DNA of 64,000 nt, taken from the NCBI GenBank assembly GCA_035306605.1, contig DATGNR010000027.1, one strand, 5' to 3'. The notes beneath the pieces were generated by a model, which made no database searches, was not told the origin of the DNA, and saw only the letters and a program-made list of their open reading frames with translations. The DNA is from Xanthomarina sp035306605. Its GTDB lineage: Bacteria > Bacteroidota > Bacteroidia > Flavobacteriales > Flavobacteriaceae. Below, in pieces: positions 52,903 to 62,460 of this stretch. The position numbers and the translations under genes are program-made. Numbering within the stretch: position 1 is the first letter of the stretch; each line of letters starts with the position of its first letter.

Positions 52903-52974
52903 AGCGAAAGACGGGATTTGAACCCGCGACCTCCACCTTGGCAAGGTGATGCTCTACCCCTGAGCTACTTTCGC
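52903..52974 (-). tRNA. tRNA-Gly (GCC)
   Basis: A 72-base tRNA on the minus strand: GCGAAAG acceptor (52974-52968), a D-arm starting TAGCTCAGGGGTAGAGCA, anticodon GCC in the loop CTTGCCAAG, and T-arm GGGTTCAAATCCC. The discriminator is T, as usual for tRNA-Gly. CCA is not encoded. Confidence 0.95.
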
Positions 52975-53091
52975 AGTTTTTAATGAACTTACCAGTCTTA
53001 AAACCGGCCTACAATCTCTCGATTGCGGTTGCAAATTTAGAATATTTAAATGAATAGCAAAGCTTTTTTTGAAAAAATATTCAAATTATTT

Positions 53092-55704
53092 TTAGGCCAT
53101 CTTTTTCTTCACCAACATTCGCTTAATTTCGTTGAGTTTCATAAGCGCCTCAACGGGCGTAAGTGTATCAATATCAATATGCAATATTTCTTCTTTAATG
53201 TTTTCCAGCAAAGGATCATCTAAATTGAAAAAACTTAGCTGCATATCATTATCGAGGCTTTTAACTTTTTCGGTTAACTCTTCACTTGAATGCGATTGTT
53301 CTAATTTTTTTAATATTTTATTAGCACGATGCAATACCTGCTGCGGCATTCCTGCCATTTTTGCCACGTGAATTCCGAAACTATGAGCAGATCCTCCTGG
53401 AACCAACTTTCTTAAAAAAAGCACATTGTCCTTTAGTTCTTTTACCGAAACATTAAAGTTCTTAATCCGATCGAAGGTTTCGGTCATTTCATTTAATTCA
53501 TGATAATGTGTAGCAAAAAGAGTTTTAGCTTTCGAAGGATGTTCGTGCAAATACTCGCTTATTGCCCAAGCTATCGAAATTCCATCGTAAGTACTAGTCC
53601 CTCTTCCTATTTCGTCAAGTAAAACCAAACTTCTTTCTGACAAATTATTTAGAATGGAGGCTGTTTCGTTCATTTCCACCATAAAAGTAGATTCCCCCAT
53701 AGAAATATTGTCGCTAGCTCCTACTCTAGTGAATATTTTATCCACTAAACCTATTCTGGCTTCACGTGCTGGCACAAAACATCCTGTTTGAGCCAAGAGC
53801 ACAATTAATGCTGTTTGACGCAAAATAGCCGATTTACCAGACATATTTGGCCCGGTAATCATAATAATTTGTTGAGCTTCCCGATTTAACAAGACATCAT
53901 TAGCAATATATGCTTCACTTGGCGGCAATTGTTTTTCAATAACTGGGTGCCTTCCGTCTTTAATATCTAAGTCGGTTGAATTATCAATAATTGGATATAC
54001 GTAATTATTCTCGCTAGCCAATTGAGCAAATCCACATAAACAGTCTAACTGCCCAATAAGGTTGGCATTTTGCTGAACTGGTTTAATGTATTGCATCATC
54101 CAACCAATCAATTCAGAAAACAATTGTTGTTCTATGGCTAAAATGCGTTCTTCTGCCCCAAGTATTTTGGATTCATATTCTTTTAGTTCTTCGGTAATAT
54201 AGCGCTCAGCATTAACCAAAGTTTGCTTTCTAATCCATTCGGCAGGAACTTTATCCTTATGAGTATTTCTAACTTCTATATAGTAGCCATAAACATTATT
54301 TGAACCTATTTTTAATGATGATATTCCTGTACGTTCGCTTTCGCGCTTTATCATATTGTCCAGATAGGTTTTCCCTGAATGAGACAAACCTCGTAATTCG
54401 TCTAATTCTGAAGAAAACCCTTCTGCAATAGTAAATCCTTTTAATACGTTTACAGGCGCATCTTCAAATAAGGTTTCCTTAATTTTTTCACGAAGTACTT
54501 GACATCCTTGAAGCGTATCTCCAATAACTTTTAAAGACTCGTTATTGCAGTTGGTAGCCAATGCTTTTATAGGCACAATAGCCTCTAATGAGTTTTTAAG
54601 TTGAATTACCTCTCTTGGATTTACCTTCGAGGTTGCCACCTTAGAAATTAATCGTTCTATATCGCCAATATGCTTAATATGATTTTGGATTTTCAGAAGC
54701 TCATTGGGGTTTTTAGTCAAATAATCAACTACTTCATGGCGTTGTTTTATTTGCTTCAAATCTTTCAATGGAAGCGCTAACCAACGTTTCAGTAAACGTC
54801 CTCCCATTGGCGAAATGGTTTTATCAATAACATTTAGGAGTGTTACAGCATTATTATTAGTTGAATAGTAAAGCTCCAAATTTCTAATTGTAAACCTATC
54901 CATCCACACATAATCATCTTCAGCAATTCTAGCAATAGCCGTAATGTGCTGTAGCTTGTTGTGTTGAGTTTCTGCCAAATAATGAAGTATAGAACCTGAT
55001 GCAATTATTCCTTCATTCAAATCTTCAATTCCAAACCCTTTTAATGTTTTTGTATCGAAATGCTTGATTAAAGTTTCTTTAGAATAATCAATTTGATAAA
55101 CCCAATCCTCTAAATAAAACGTATGAAAGTCGTCGCCAAAAGCAGTTTTAAAATTGTTTCGCTTTTGTTTAGACACCAACACTTCACTTGGTTTAAAATT
55201 TTGAAGTAATTTATCTATATATTCCTCATTACCTTGAGATGTTAAAAACTCTCCTGTTGTAATGTCCAAAAATGAAATTCCTATATTGGTTTTCCCGAAG
55301 TAAACCGAACACAAGAAGTTATTGGATTTAGATTTAAGCACCTCATCATTAAAAGCTACACCGGGTGTTACAAGTTCCGTAACCCCTCGTTTTACAATGT
55401 TTTTAGTAAGTTTGGGATCTTCAAGCTGATCGCAAATAGCAACCCGCTCTCCGGCCTTCACCAGTTTTGGCAAATAAGTATTTAACGAGTGATGAGGAAA
55501 TCCTGCCAATTCTGTTTCACTTTCGCTTCCTGCACCTCGTTTTGTCAGAATAATGTCTAAAATCTTAGCTGTCTTGATTGCGTCTTCACCAAAAGTTTCA
55601 TAAAAATCTCCCACGCGAAATAATAGCAATGCATCAGGATACTTAACCTTAATAGCATTGTACTGTTTCATTAAAGGCGTTACTTTTTTAGTCTTTTTCG
55701 TCAT
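53092..55704 (-). CDS. mutS: DNA mismatch repair protein MutS
   Basis: An 870-residue mismatch-recognition ATPase. The N-terminal mismatch-binding motif is present as RVGDFYETFGEDA (the Phe-x-Glu reader). The C-terminal ATPase has Walker A GPNMSGKSAILRQTA, Walker B LVLLDEIGRGTSTYDG and the trailing FATHYHEL. The C-terminal dimerisation tail is also present. It is a single gene, divergent from a SpoU-type methyltransferase. Confidence 0.98.
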   Translation of the reverse strand: MTKKTKKVTPLMKQYNAIKVKYPDALLLFRVGDFYETFGEDAIKTAKILDIILTKRGAGSESETELAGFPHHSLNTYLPKLVKAGERVAICDQLEDPKLTKNIVKRGVTELVTPGVAFNDEVLKSKSNNFLCSVYFGKTNIGISFLDITTGEFLTSQGNEEYIDKLLQNFKPSEVLVSKQKRNNFKTAFGDDFHTFYLEDWVYQIDYSKETLIKHFDTKTLKGFGIEDLNEGIIASGSILHYLAETQHNKLQHITAIARIAEDDYVWMDRFTIRNLELYYSTNNNAVTLLNVIDKTISPMGGRLLKRWLALPLKDLKQIKQRHEVVDYLTKNPNELLKIQNHIKHIGDIERLISKVATSKVNPREVIQLKNSLEAIVPIKALATNCNNESLKVIGDTLQGCQVLREKIKETLFEDAPVNVLKGFTIAEGFSSELDELRGLSHSGKTYLDNMIKRESERTGISSLKIGSNNVYGYYIEVRNTHKDKVPAEWIRKQTLVNAERYITEELKEYESKILGAEERILAIEQQLFSELIGWMMQYIKPVQQNANLIGQLDCLCGFAQLASENNYVYPIIDNSTDLDIKDGRHPVIEKQLPPSEAYIANDVLLNREAQQIIMITGPNMSGKSAILRQTALIVLLAQTGCFVPAREARIGLVDKIFTRVGASDNISMGESTFMVEMNETASILNNLSERSLVLLDEIGRGTSTYDGISIAWAISEYLHEHPSKAKTLFATHYHELNEMTETFDRIKNFNVSVKELKDNVLFLRKLVPGGSAHSFGIHVAKMAGMPQQVLHRANKILKKLEQSHSSEELTEKVKSLDNDMQLSFFNLDDPLLENIKEEILHIDIDTLTPVEALMKLNEIKRMLVKKKMA

Positions 55705-55762
55705 CTTGTGTTTTTCATTCCATGAAGTAGTTATTCCTTCAATGGATAAATGATTTTTATGT

Positions 55763-55800
55763 GTTACTTTTGTGCTAAATTTAGAGTTGCTAAAGTAACC
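55763..55800. promoter_or_regulatory. overlapping divergent promoters within an inverted repeat (mutS / methyltransferase)
   Basis: GTTACTTT (55763-55770) and AAAGTAAC (55792-55799) form an inverted repeat. Each arm carries a -7-like box: TACTTTTG on the plus strand (55765-55772) and TACTTTAG on the minus strand (55798-55791). Minus-strand transcription would begin about 80 bases before mutS; the plus-strand leader to 56071 would be near 290 bases. It contains a small hairpin (CTGCT/AGCAG, about 55882-55895) but no frame I can support. Confidence 0.45.
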
Positions 55801-56070
55801 AATATTTCATGTGTTATAAAGCCTGAACGGCAGAAATTATTTTCAATAATTGATAATTTTGAGTTAAAATTACCACGAAACTGACTGCTATCGAGCAGAT
55901 ATGCAAAGTAAGTTTAAAAAGCTGAATCTTATAAAATTGTTAGAAACCTTACATTCATTTTTAAAATTAATTCGATTTGGTAATAAAAAAAAACAATCTA
56001 TCAATTCGTGGCAAAAAAAATTAAATTTTTAAATTAAACAAAAAGACTTCGGTTTTCAAGGAATATAAAT

Positions 56071-56610
56071 ATGCGCAAACTAAAAAACAGCGAACTAGAC
56101 AGATTAAGTATTGAAGATTTTAAGGAAGTTGCTAAAACACCCTTAATTATTATACTTGACAATATAAGAAGCCTTAATAATATTGGCTCTGTTTTTAGAA
56201 CAAGTGACGCTTTTTTAATTGAAAAAATTTATCTCTGCGGAATTACTGCTACTCCCCCACATAAAGACATTCATAAAACTGCCTTAGGAAGCACCGAAAC
56301 TGTAGAGTGGGAATACGTTGAAAACACTTTGGATTTAGTTGAAAAATTAAAAAATGATAGTATTAAAATAATATCTATTGAACAAGCTGAGAACGCTACT
56401 ATGCTGAACGACTTCATACCTCAACCACAAACCAAATACGCACTTGTTTTTGGAAATGAAGTAAAAGGTGTGGCCCAGAACATTGTTAGCAATAGCGATG
56501 TAGTTGTAGAAATTCCTCAATTTGGAACCAAACATTCTTTAAATATTTCCGTGAGTGCCGGCGTAGTTATCTGGGACTTATTTTCTAAGTTATCAGTTTT
56601 AAAAAGTTAA
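56071..56610 (+). CDS. TrmH/SpoU-family RNA methyltransferase
   Basis: A 179-residue SPOUT enzyme that methylates RNA 2'-OH groups using SAM. The three knot motifs are visible: LDNIRSLNNIGSVFRTSDAF (N and R of motif 1), ALVFGNEVKGV (motif 2) and VVEIPQFGTKHSLNISVSAGVVIWDL (motif 3). There is no N-terminal RNA-binding domain, so it is the short, TrmL/TrmH-like form; the target RNA is unknown. Confidence 0.92.
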   Translation: MRKLKNSELDRLSIEDFKEVAKTPLIIILDNIRSLNNIGSVFRTSDAFLIEKIYLCGITATPPHKDIHKTALGSTETVEWEYVENTLDLVEKLKNDSIKIISIEQAENATMLNDFIPQPQTKYALVFGNEVKGVAQNIVSNSDVVVEIPQFGTKHSLNISVSAGVVIWDLFSKLSVLKS

Positions 56611-56631
56611 CTCTTTAATTAAAACTAAGTT

Positions 56632-57774
56632 TTAAACAGGATCTTTTTCCCGACAGATTTCACCTAAAACCCAAAAATAGTCCTCTCGGTTTTCAACAAA
56701 ATCTTTATCAGAAACATCTATAATCTTCACATTCAATTCTGATTGATTTTTTAGAAATTCTAGATATCCAGAGTTTATTTTTTCTAAATAATCATTAGCA
56801 ATATTTTGCTCGTATTCACGTCCTCTTTTTCTAATATTTGCTTGCAAACGTTCTGTGTTTTGATACAAATACACATACAAATCTGGTTTTGCAATGTCCT
56901 TATACATTAGGTAAAAAAGTTTTCTATAAAGATTAAACTCGTCTTCCGGCAAGGTGATTTTAGAAAATATCAACGATTTATAGATATCGTAATCACTGAT
57001 AATAAAATCCTTGAACAAATCGTATTGAGATAAGTCGTCACTAATTTGTTGATATCTATCTGCTAGAAAAGACATCTCTAAAGTAAAGGCATAGCGTTTT
57101 GCATCTTCATAGAATTTAGGTAAAAACGGATTTTCCGCGAAACGTTCTAGAATTAGTTTCGCATTAAAATCGTTCGAAATCATAGTAGATAAGCTAGTTT
57201 TACCTGCTCCTATATTACCTTCAATTGCTATATAATTATAATTTGATAACTGAAACTGTTTGCCAGGATTCTTTAACCAGATATTTATTGAGTTTAATTC
57301 ACTAGTATCTTCACATTCAACTAATAATTCCGAAATAGTTTTATAAAATTTTGGGTGATTTAATTTAGGTGCAATCTCCAACAAAGGTTTTAAAACAAAT
57401 TTTCGCTTATGAAGCTCCGGATGTGGCACTTGCAGAATTTTTGTGTCTATTATTTTTTCATCCACAAACAAGATGTCCAAATCAATGGTTCTAGACTGGT
57501 AGCCTTGTTGTTCTCCCCTAATTCTTCCCAACGAAGTTTCAATATCCAGTAATTTCTGCATAACTATTTCTGGGGAGACTTCTGTTTCTAAAATAACACA
57601 GCAGTTTAGAAAATCGTCGCCTTCAAAACCAACAGCAGGCGTGTTGTAAACTTTCGAAATGATGTTTATTTTCCCTATTTTTCGAAAAATAAGATTAATA
57701 GCGTCTTGAAGATATTTTAATCTATCACCTTTATTGCTACCTAAAGAAATATAAAAATTTTGTCGTGTATCCAT
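56632..57774 (-). CDS. folK: FolK-deoxynucleoside kinase fusion
   Basis: A 380-residue two-domain enzyme. Residues 5-135 are HPPK (FolK), which pyrophosphorylates hydroxymethyl-dihydropterin for folate synthesis, with SLGSNKGDR, FLNCCVILET and SRTIDLDILF (94-103). Residues 178-378 are a deoxynucleoside kinase with P-loop GNIGAGKTS (186-194) and LID arginines in RKRGREYE. Both active sites look complete. The architecture is typical of Bacteroidota and joins folate synthesis with deoxynucleoside salvage. The gene is convergent with the methyltransferase gene. Confidence 0.95.
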   Translation of the reverse strand: MDTRQNFYISLGSNKGDRLKYLQDAINLIFRKIGKINIISKVYNTPAVGFEGDDFLNCCVILETEVSPEIVMQKLLDIETSLGRIRGEQQGYQSRTIDLDILFVDEKIIDTKILQVPHPELHKRKFVLKPLLEIAPKLNHPKFYKTISELLVECEDTSELNSINIWLKNPGKQFQLSNYNYIAIEGNIGAGKTSLSTMISNDFNAKLILERFAENPFLPKFYEDAKRYAFTLEMSFLADRYQQISDDLSQYDLFKDFIISDYDIYKSLIFSKITLPEDEFNLYRKLFYLMYKDIAKPDLYVYLYQNTERLQANIRKRGREYEQNIANDYLEKINSGYLEFLKNQSELNVKIIDVSDKDFVENREDYFWVLGEICREKDPV

Positions 57775-58065
57775 TGAAAAAACAAATTAACTAAAAGAAA
57801 GTTTAATAGTTTATCTTTGTTGCTCCTATTTATTCACAATTTAATATGAACATAAAGAAAATAAGCAATACAAGGATTTTACTTACATTAAACCAGCTTT
57901 CTATCACTTTAAATTATCTAGGGATTTTTCACTTAAAAAATGCTTCAGTTTAAAAACAATCAAAAAGCAAACCTGCTATAATATTAAAGTTTTATTAAAC
58001 TTTTGGACAATAGCAACTTTGCTCTTAATTTATACGTATATACTTACACAAATTTATCACATCAC

Positions 58066-60753
58066 ATGAAAAAAGTTTTAAAAATTACTGGAATTACATT
58101 ACTAGTTTTTCTGTTACTATTACTAGCCATCCCATTTGTATTTCAATCTAAAATAAAAGAGATTGTAAAACGTACAATTAATGAAAATGTTAATGCACAT
58201 GTAGAATTTAGCGATGTAAGTCTAAGCTTTCTAAGAAGTTTCCCTCAGGCTCAAGTAAATGTTTCTGATTTAGTAATTACGAATTTCGAACCATTTAAAG
58301 ATGAAACCTTAGCTACAGCTAAATCCATTTCTTTAAACATGTCTATAAAAGAATTGTTTAAAAGTGCAGACGAAGGTCCAGTTGTGATAAATGCTATAAA
58401 TTTAAATGAAGCACTCATTAGTCTTAAATCAAATAAGAGAGGTGAAACTAATTACGATATAGCAAAAGATAGCGAAGAAACCGAAAGTTCTGACGACTCA
58501 AAAGGCTTTACTCTTGACATTAAAGATTACGCTATTGATAATAGTGCATTAACCTATTTAGACGAAAGCTCCAACATGACTTTCTATTTAACCGAAGTAA
58601 ACCACTCTGGAAAAGGAACTTTTTCTGGAGACATTTCGGAATTGGACACTAAAACAAGCGCTAGAATTAGCTTAAAAATTGATAGCACTGAATATTTAAG
58701 CAATAACGATATTAAACTAGACGCCTTAATTGGACTAGACCTTACCAATTCCAAATATACATTTAAAGAAAACAAAGGCTACATCAATCAATTACCGATA
58801 GAATTCCAAGGTTATGTTCAAATGTTAGACGAAGGCCAGGAAATGGATTTAACCTTTGAAAACCTAGGTTCTGATTTCAAAGACTTTTTAGCAGTTATCC
58901 CTAAAGCCTATTCCAAAGAATTAGAAAAGGTAGAAACATCTGGTAATTTCAAACTAAAAGGGATTATAAAAGGAAAAATGACTGAGGAAACCATTCCTAC
59001 TTTAGATATCAATATGGTTTCTGATAATGCTTCGTTTAAGTATCCTGATTTACCTAAACGAGTAGAAAACATTTCAATTAATGCCTCTGTTAAAAATACC
59101 ACAGGATTAGTAGATGATACCTACGTGGACCTGCAAACATTGAATTTCAAAATTGACCAAGATATATTTAAGTCTTCTGCCGTAATTAGAAATTTAACAA
59201 AAAACATTCACGTTGATGCACACGTTGATGGTGTTTTAAACTTAGCAAACCTAAGCAAGGCCTATCCTATAGAACTAGACAACCAGCTAACAGGAATTTT
59301 AATTGCAAAATTAAACACCAATTTTGATATGGAAGCCATAGAAAGCAATGCCTATCAACGTGTAAAAAGTGATGGAACTTTAAACATGAAAGGGTTTAAA
59401 TACGATTCGGAAGATTTAGTGTACCCTATAGAAGTTTCTGAAGCTGCTATAACGTTTTACCCAGGAACTGTTAAGCTAAATAAATTTGATGCAACTACTG
59501 GAAAAAGCGACATTAAAGCCAATGGAACTATTCATAACTTACTTGGATTCGTTTTTAGTGACAAAAAACTACAAGGTGATTTTTATGTAAATTCCAATGC
59601 CTTTTATGTAAGTGATTTCATGACAGAAGACTCGACTGAAAATTCAAATAACAAAACAGCAAGCACTTCTGAAGATTTCAAGATTCCAGCTTTTTTAGAT
59701 TGCAAAATACAGGCAGATGCAAAAACAGTTTATTATGATAATTTAACCTTAAAAGAAGTAAAAGGAAATCTGTACATTAAGGATGAGAAAGCTGTTTTAC
59801 GAGATATGAGTTCGAATATTTTTCAAGGTAAACTACTATTGGACGGATATGTAGATACGGCATCAAAAACACCAACCTTTGTAATGAATTTGGACATGAG
59901 CCAGTTTGATATTTCACAATCATTTACCGGTATGGAGTTACTTCAAAGCTTAGCCCCAATTGCAAGTGCACTTCAAGGAAAATTAAATAGTACCATTGCA
60001 CTTTCAGGTAATTTAGGAGCTGATTTTACTCCAGATTTAAATACTATTGACGGAAACGCTCTTGCTGAACTACAAACCACAGAAATTAAGCCTAAAAACG
60101 AAGCATTAATGAACGCTTTAAGCGGTGCTTTGAGTTTTGTAGATTTTAGTAAATTAGATTTAAATAACTTAAAAACTTATTTAACTTTTGAAGATGGCAT
60201 GGTAAACATTAAGCCTTTCGATATACAATATAACGACATAGCAATAACCATTGCAGGCTCCCATAGCTTCACCAACAATATGAATTACAGTGCTGTTCTT
60301 CAAGTTCCAGCAAAATACTTAGGCAGCGACATCAACAGGTTAATAGGTAAAATAGATGATAAAGCCGTGAATAATATTTCTATTCCAGTAACAGCAAATA
60401 TTACTGGAACATTCAATAATCCGAGTGTTAAAACTGATTTAACAAGTGGTGTTACCAATTTAACAAAACAACTCGTTGAAATTGAAAAACAAAAATTAAT
60501 AAATAAGGGTAAGGATCAAATAATTGATTTAATTGGCGATCTTAATAACACGCAAACACCTAGCAAACCAAAAGACTCAACAAGTACTACCAAACCAACA
60601 TCAAACCCAATAAAGAATGTCTTGGACGACATTATTCAAGGAGGTAGTACGAAGCCAAAAGACTCAACAAACACCACGAAACCAAAATCGATTAAGGATT
60701 TAATTAATTACCCAAAAACGAATAAAAATCCAAAAACAGACACCATACCTTAA
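58066..60753 (+). CDS. AsmA-family protein
   Basis: An 895-residue envelope protein anchored by one N-terminal helix (KITGITLLVFLLLLLAIPFVF). The AsmA-type domain follows (SLSFLRSFPQAQVNVSDLVI) with a long repetitive beta structure. AsmA-like proteins are thought to form lipid-conducting bridges between the membranes. The last 80 residues are a low-complexity Lys/Thr/Pro tail with two copies of the KPKDST-TTKP motif. The frame opens at a TTG at 58003, but ATG 58066 places the signal anchor correctly. Confidence 0.9.
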   Translation: MKKVLKITGITLLVFLLLLLAIPFVFQSKIKEIVKRTINENVNAHVEFSDVSLSFLRSFPQAQVNVSDLVITNFEPFKDETLATAKSISLNMSIKELFKSADEGPVVINAINLNEALISLKSNKRGETNYDIAKDSEETESSDDSKGFTLDIKDYAIDNSALTYLDESSNMTFYLTEVNHSGKGTFSGDISELDTKTSARISLKIDSTEYLSNNDIKLDALIGLDLTNSKYTFKENKGYINQLPIEFQGYVQMLDEGQEMDLTFENLGSDFKDFLAVIPKAYSKELEKVETSGNFKLKGIIKGKMTEETIPTLDINMVSDNASFKYPDLPKRVENISINASVKNTTGLVDDTYVDLQTLNFKIDQDIFKSSAVIRNLTKNIHVDAHVDGVLNLANLSKAYPIELDNQLTGILIAKLNTNFDMEAIESNAYQRVKSDGTLNMKGFKYDSEDLVYPIEVSEAAITFYPGTVKLNKFDATTGKSDIKANGTIHNLLGFVFSDKKLQGDFYVNSNAFYVSDFMTEDSTENSNNKTASTSEDFKIPAFLDCKIQADAKTVYYDNLTLKEVKGNLYIKDEKAVLRDMSSNIFQGKLLLDGYVDTASKTPTFVMNLDMSQFDISQSFTGMELLQSLAPIASALQGKLNSTIALSGNLGADFTPDLNTIDGNALAELQTTEIKPKNEALMNALSGALSFVDFSKLDLNNLKTYLTFEDGMVNIKPFDIQYNDIAITIAGSHSFTNNMNYSAVLQVPAKYLGSDINRLIGKIDDKAVNNISIPVTANITGTFNNPSVKTDLTSGVTNLTKQLVEIEKQKLINKGKDQIIDLIGDLNNTQTPSKPKDSTSTTKPTSNPIKNVLDDIIQGGSTKPKDSTNTTKPKSIKDLINYPKTNKNPKTDTIP

Positions 60754-60902
60754 GACTTTTTACAATTCACAATGATTTGTTAAAGTTTATTGATTATCAA
60801 TAGGTTACATTGTTGCTTCTTAAAAGAAACCGGCATTAATTTGGATTTGTCATAAAAAAGGTTATATTGATAGATTAACTTAACACTTTTAAAACAATCT
60901 GA

Positions 60903-61766
60903 ATGAGGCAATTAAAAATCACCAAGCAAGTTACAAATAGAGAGTCTAAATCCTTAGACAAATATTTGCAAGACATTAGTAAAATTCCTTTAATTACTGC
61001 GGATGAAGAGGTTGAATTAGCACAGCGTATTCGTGAAGGAGACCAACTTGCTTTAGATAAGTTAACCACTTCTAACCTAAGATTTGTGGTATCTGTTGCT
61101 AAACAATATCAAAATCAAGGGCTAACATTACCAGATTTAATAAACGAAGGTAATGCTGGTTTGGTAAAAGCCGCTAAACGCTTTGATGAAACTAGAGGTT
61201 TTAAATTTATTTCCTATGCTGTTTGGTGGATTAGACAAGCTATTTTACAAGCCTTGGCTGAACAATCTAGAATTGTACGTTTACCATTAAATAAAATTGG
61301 TTCTATTAATAAAATTAATAAAGCTTATTCTTATTTAGAACAAACTCATGAGCGCCCACCAAGTCCAGAAGAAATTGCCAACGAATTAGAAATGACTATT
61401 TCAGATGTAAAGCAATCTTTAAAAATTTCAGGCAGACACTTATCTATGGATGCTCCTTTAAAAGAAGGAGAAGATTCTAACCTTTACGATGTAGTATCGT
61501 ACGGAGAGTCTCCAAATCCAGATCAAGACTTAATGAGTGCTTCGTTAAACTTAGAAGTAAATAGAGCCCTAGACACCTTATCTCAAAGGGAAGCTGATGT
61601 AGTAAGACTTTATTATGGCATTAACAACGAGCAACCTATGAGTCTTGAAGAAATTGGTGAAACCTTTGGACTAACAAGAGAGCGCGTCAGACAGATAAAA
61701 GAAAAAGGTATTAGAAGACTTAGACACACTTCTAAAAACAAAATACTAAGGACTTATTTAGGATAA
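60903..61766 (+). CDS. rpoD: primary sigma factor RpoD (Bacteroidota type)
   Basis: The 287-residue housekeeping sigma-70 of Bacteroidota, which lacks the long region 1.1 and the non-conserved insert. Region 1.2 (KSLDKYLQDISKIPLIT) is at 17-33. Regions 2.1-2.4 include DLINEGNAGLVKAAKRFD and FKFISYAVWWIRQAI, followed by region 3. Region 4 ends with LEEIGETFGLTRERVRQIKEK. This is the factor expected to read the TTG/TAnnTTTG promoters noted throughout the window. rpsU lies 43 bases downstream, as often seen in flavobacteria. Confidence 0.97.
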   Translation: MRQLKITKQVTNRESKSLDKYLQDISKIPLITADEEVELAQRIREGDQLALDKLTTSNLRFVVSVAKQYQNQGLTLPDLINEGNAGLVKAAKRFDETRGFKFISYAVWWIRQAILQALAEQSRIVRLPLNKIGSINKINKAYSYLEQTHERPPSPEEIANELEMTISDVKQSLKISGRHLSMDAPLKEGEDSNLYDVVSYGESPNPDQDLMSASLNLEVNRALDTLSQREADVVRLYYGINNEQPMSLEEIGETFGLTRERVRQIKEKGIRRLRHTSKNKILRTYLG

Positions 61767-61809
61767 CCTTTAATAAATAATTAACTTTAACCCTACTTAA
61801 AACAATCAG

Positions 61810-62004
61810 ATGATAAGAATTGAAATTAAAGACGGAGAAAAAATTGATAGAGCTCTAAAACGTTACAAAAAGAAACATCGTAATGTAAAAATTATGCAGA
61901 ACATTAGAGAAAATCAATTCTTTACAAAACCTTCAGTTAAAAAAAGAAGACAATTACAAAAAGCTTCATACATTCAACATTTAAGAGACCAAGAAGATAT
62001 CTAG
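61810..62004 (+). CDS. rpsU: 30S ribosomal protein S21
   Basis: A 64-residue basic small-subunit protein with the bS21 pattern IEIKDGEKIDRALKRYKKK and C-terminal KPSVKKRRQLQKA. bS21 sits near the anti-Shine-Dalgarno end of 16S rRNA; in Bacteroidota it takes part in sequestering that sequence, which fits the scarcity of Shine-Dalgarno sites here. It lies between rpoD and a small acetyltransferase, 6 bases upstream of the latter. Confidence 0.97.
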   Translation: MIRIEIKDGEKIDRALKRYKKKHRNVKIMQNIRENQFFTKPSVKKRRQLQKASYIQHLRDQEDI

Positions 62005-62010
62005 ACTTTT

Positions 62011-62457
62011 ATGCTTTCATTTAAAGTATATAATTCTAAATCGAAACCTTCAGAAGAAGAGAAACAGTTTATTGTTGATTTTTTACATAAGCATTTACAA
62101 GAATTTAGTGATACCAAAAAGGCTATTTCTAAATGCTTGGATTACGCCGTAAAAAACACAGTTTCTTCCTTTGGAGGTTTTATTTTGGAATTAAGGGAAC
62201 ACAATAAGGTACAAGGCATTGCCATTATCAACCAAACGGGAATGGCAGATTATATTCCTGAAAACATTTTGGTTTATGTTGCAGTCCATAAGAATGCTAG
62301 AGGCAAAGGCTTTGGCGTAAAACTAATTCAAGAAGTTATATCGTTAACTGAAGGTGACATTGCACTTCATGTAGAGCCAAACAATCCAGCAGTAAAACTC
62401 TATGAAAAATTAGGGTTTACTAACAAGTATTTAGAAATGCGCCTGCAAAAAGATTGA
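62011..62457 (+). CDS. GNAT-family N-acetyltransferase
   Basis: A 148-residue acetyltransferase with the acetyl-CoA loop VAVHKNARGKGFGVKLIQEV and ALHVEPNNPAVKLYEKLGF. The N-terminal part (SKPSEEEKQFIVDFLHKHL) is helical. Starts 6 bases after rpsU, so it is probably co-transcribed. The substrate is unknown; acetylation of a ribosomal protein is a guess based only on position. Confidence 0.88.
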   Translation: MLSFKVYNSKSKPSEEEKQFIVDFLHKHLQEFSDTKKAISKCLDYAVKNTVSSFGGFILELREHNKVQGIAIINQTGMADYIPENILVYVAVHKNARGKGFGVKLIQEVISLTEGDIALHVEPNNPAVKLYEKLGFTNKYLEMRLQKD

Positions 62458-62460
62458 TGC

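Noticed and set aside
60789..60803. TATTGATTATCAATA palindrome before rpoD, looking like an FNR site
   Set aside because: The TGA and TCA arms are too close (N3 between them instead of N6), so it does not match the spacing of sites A-G; more likely a small hairpin.
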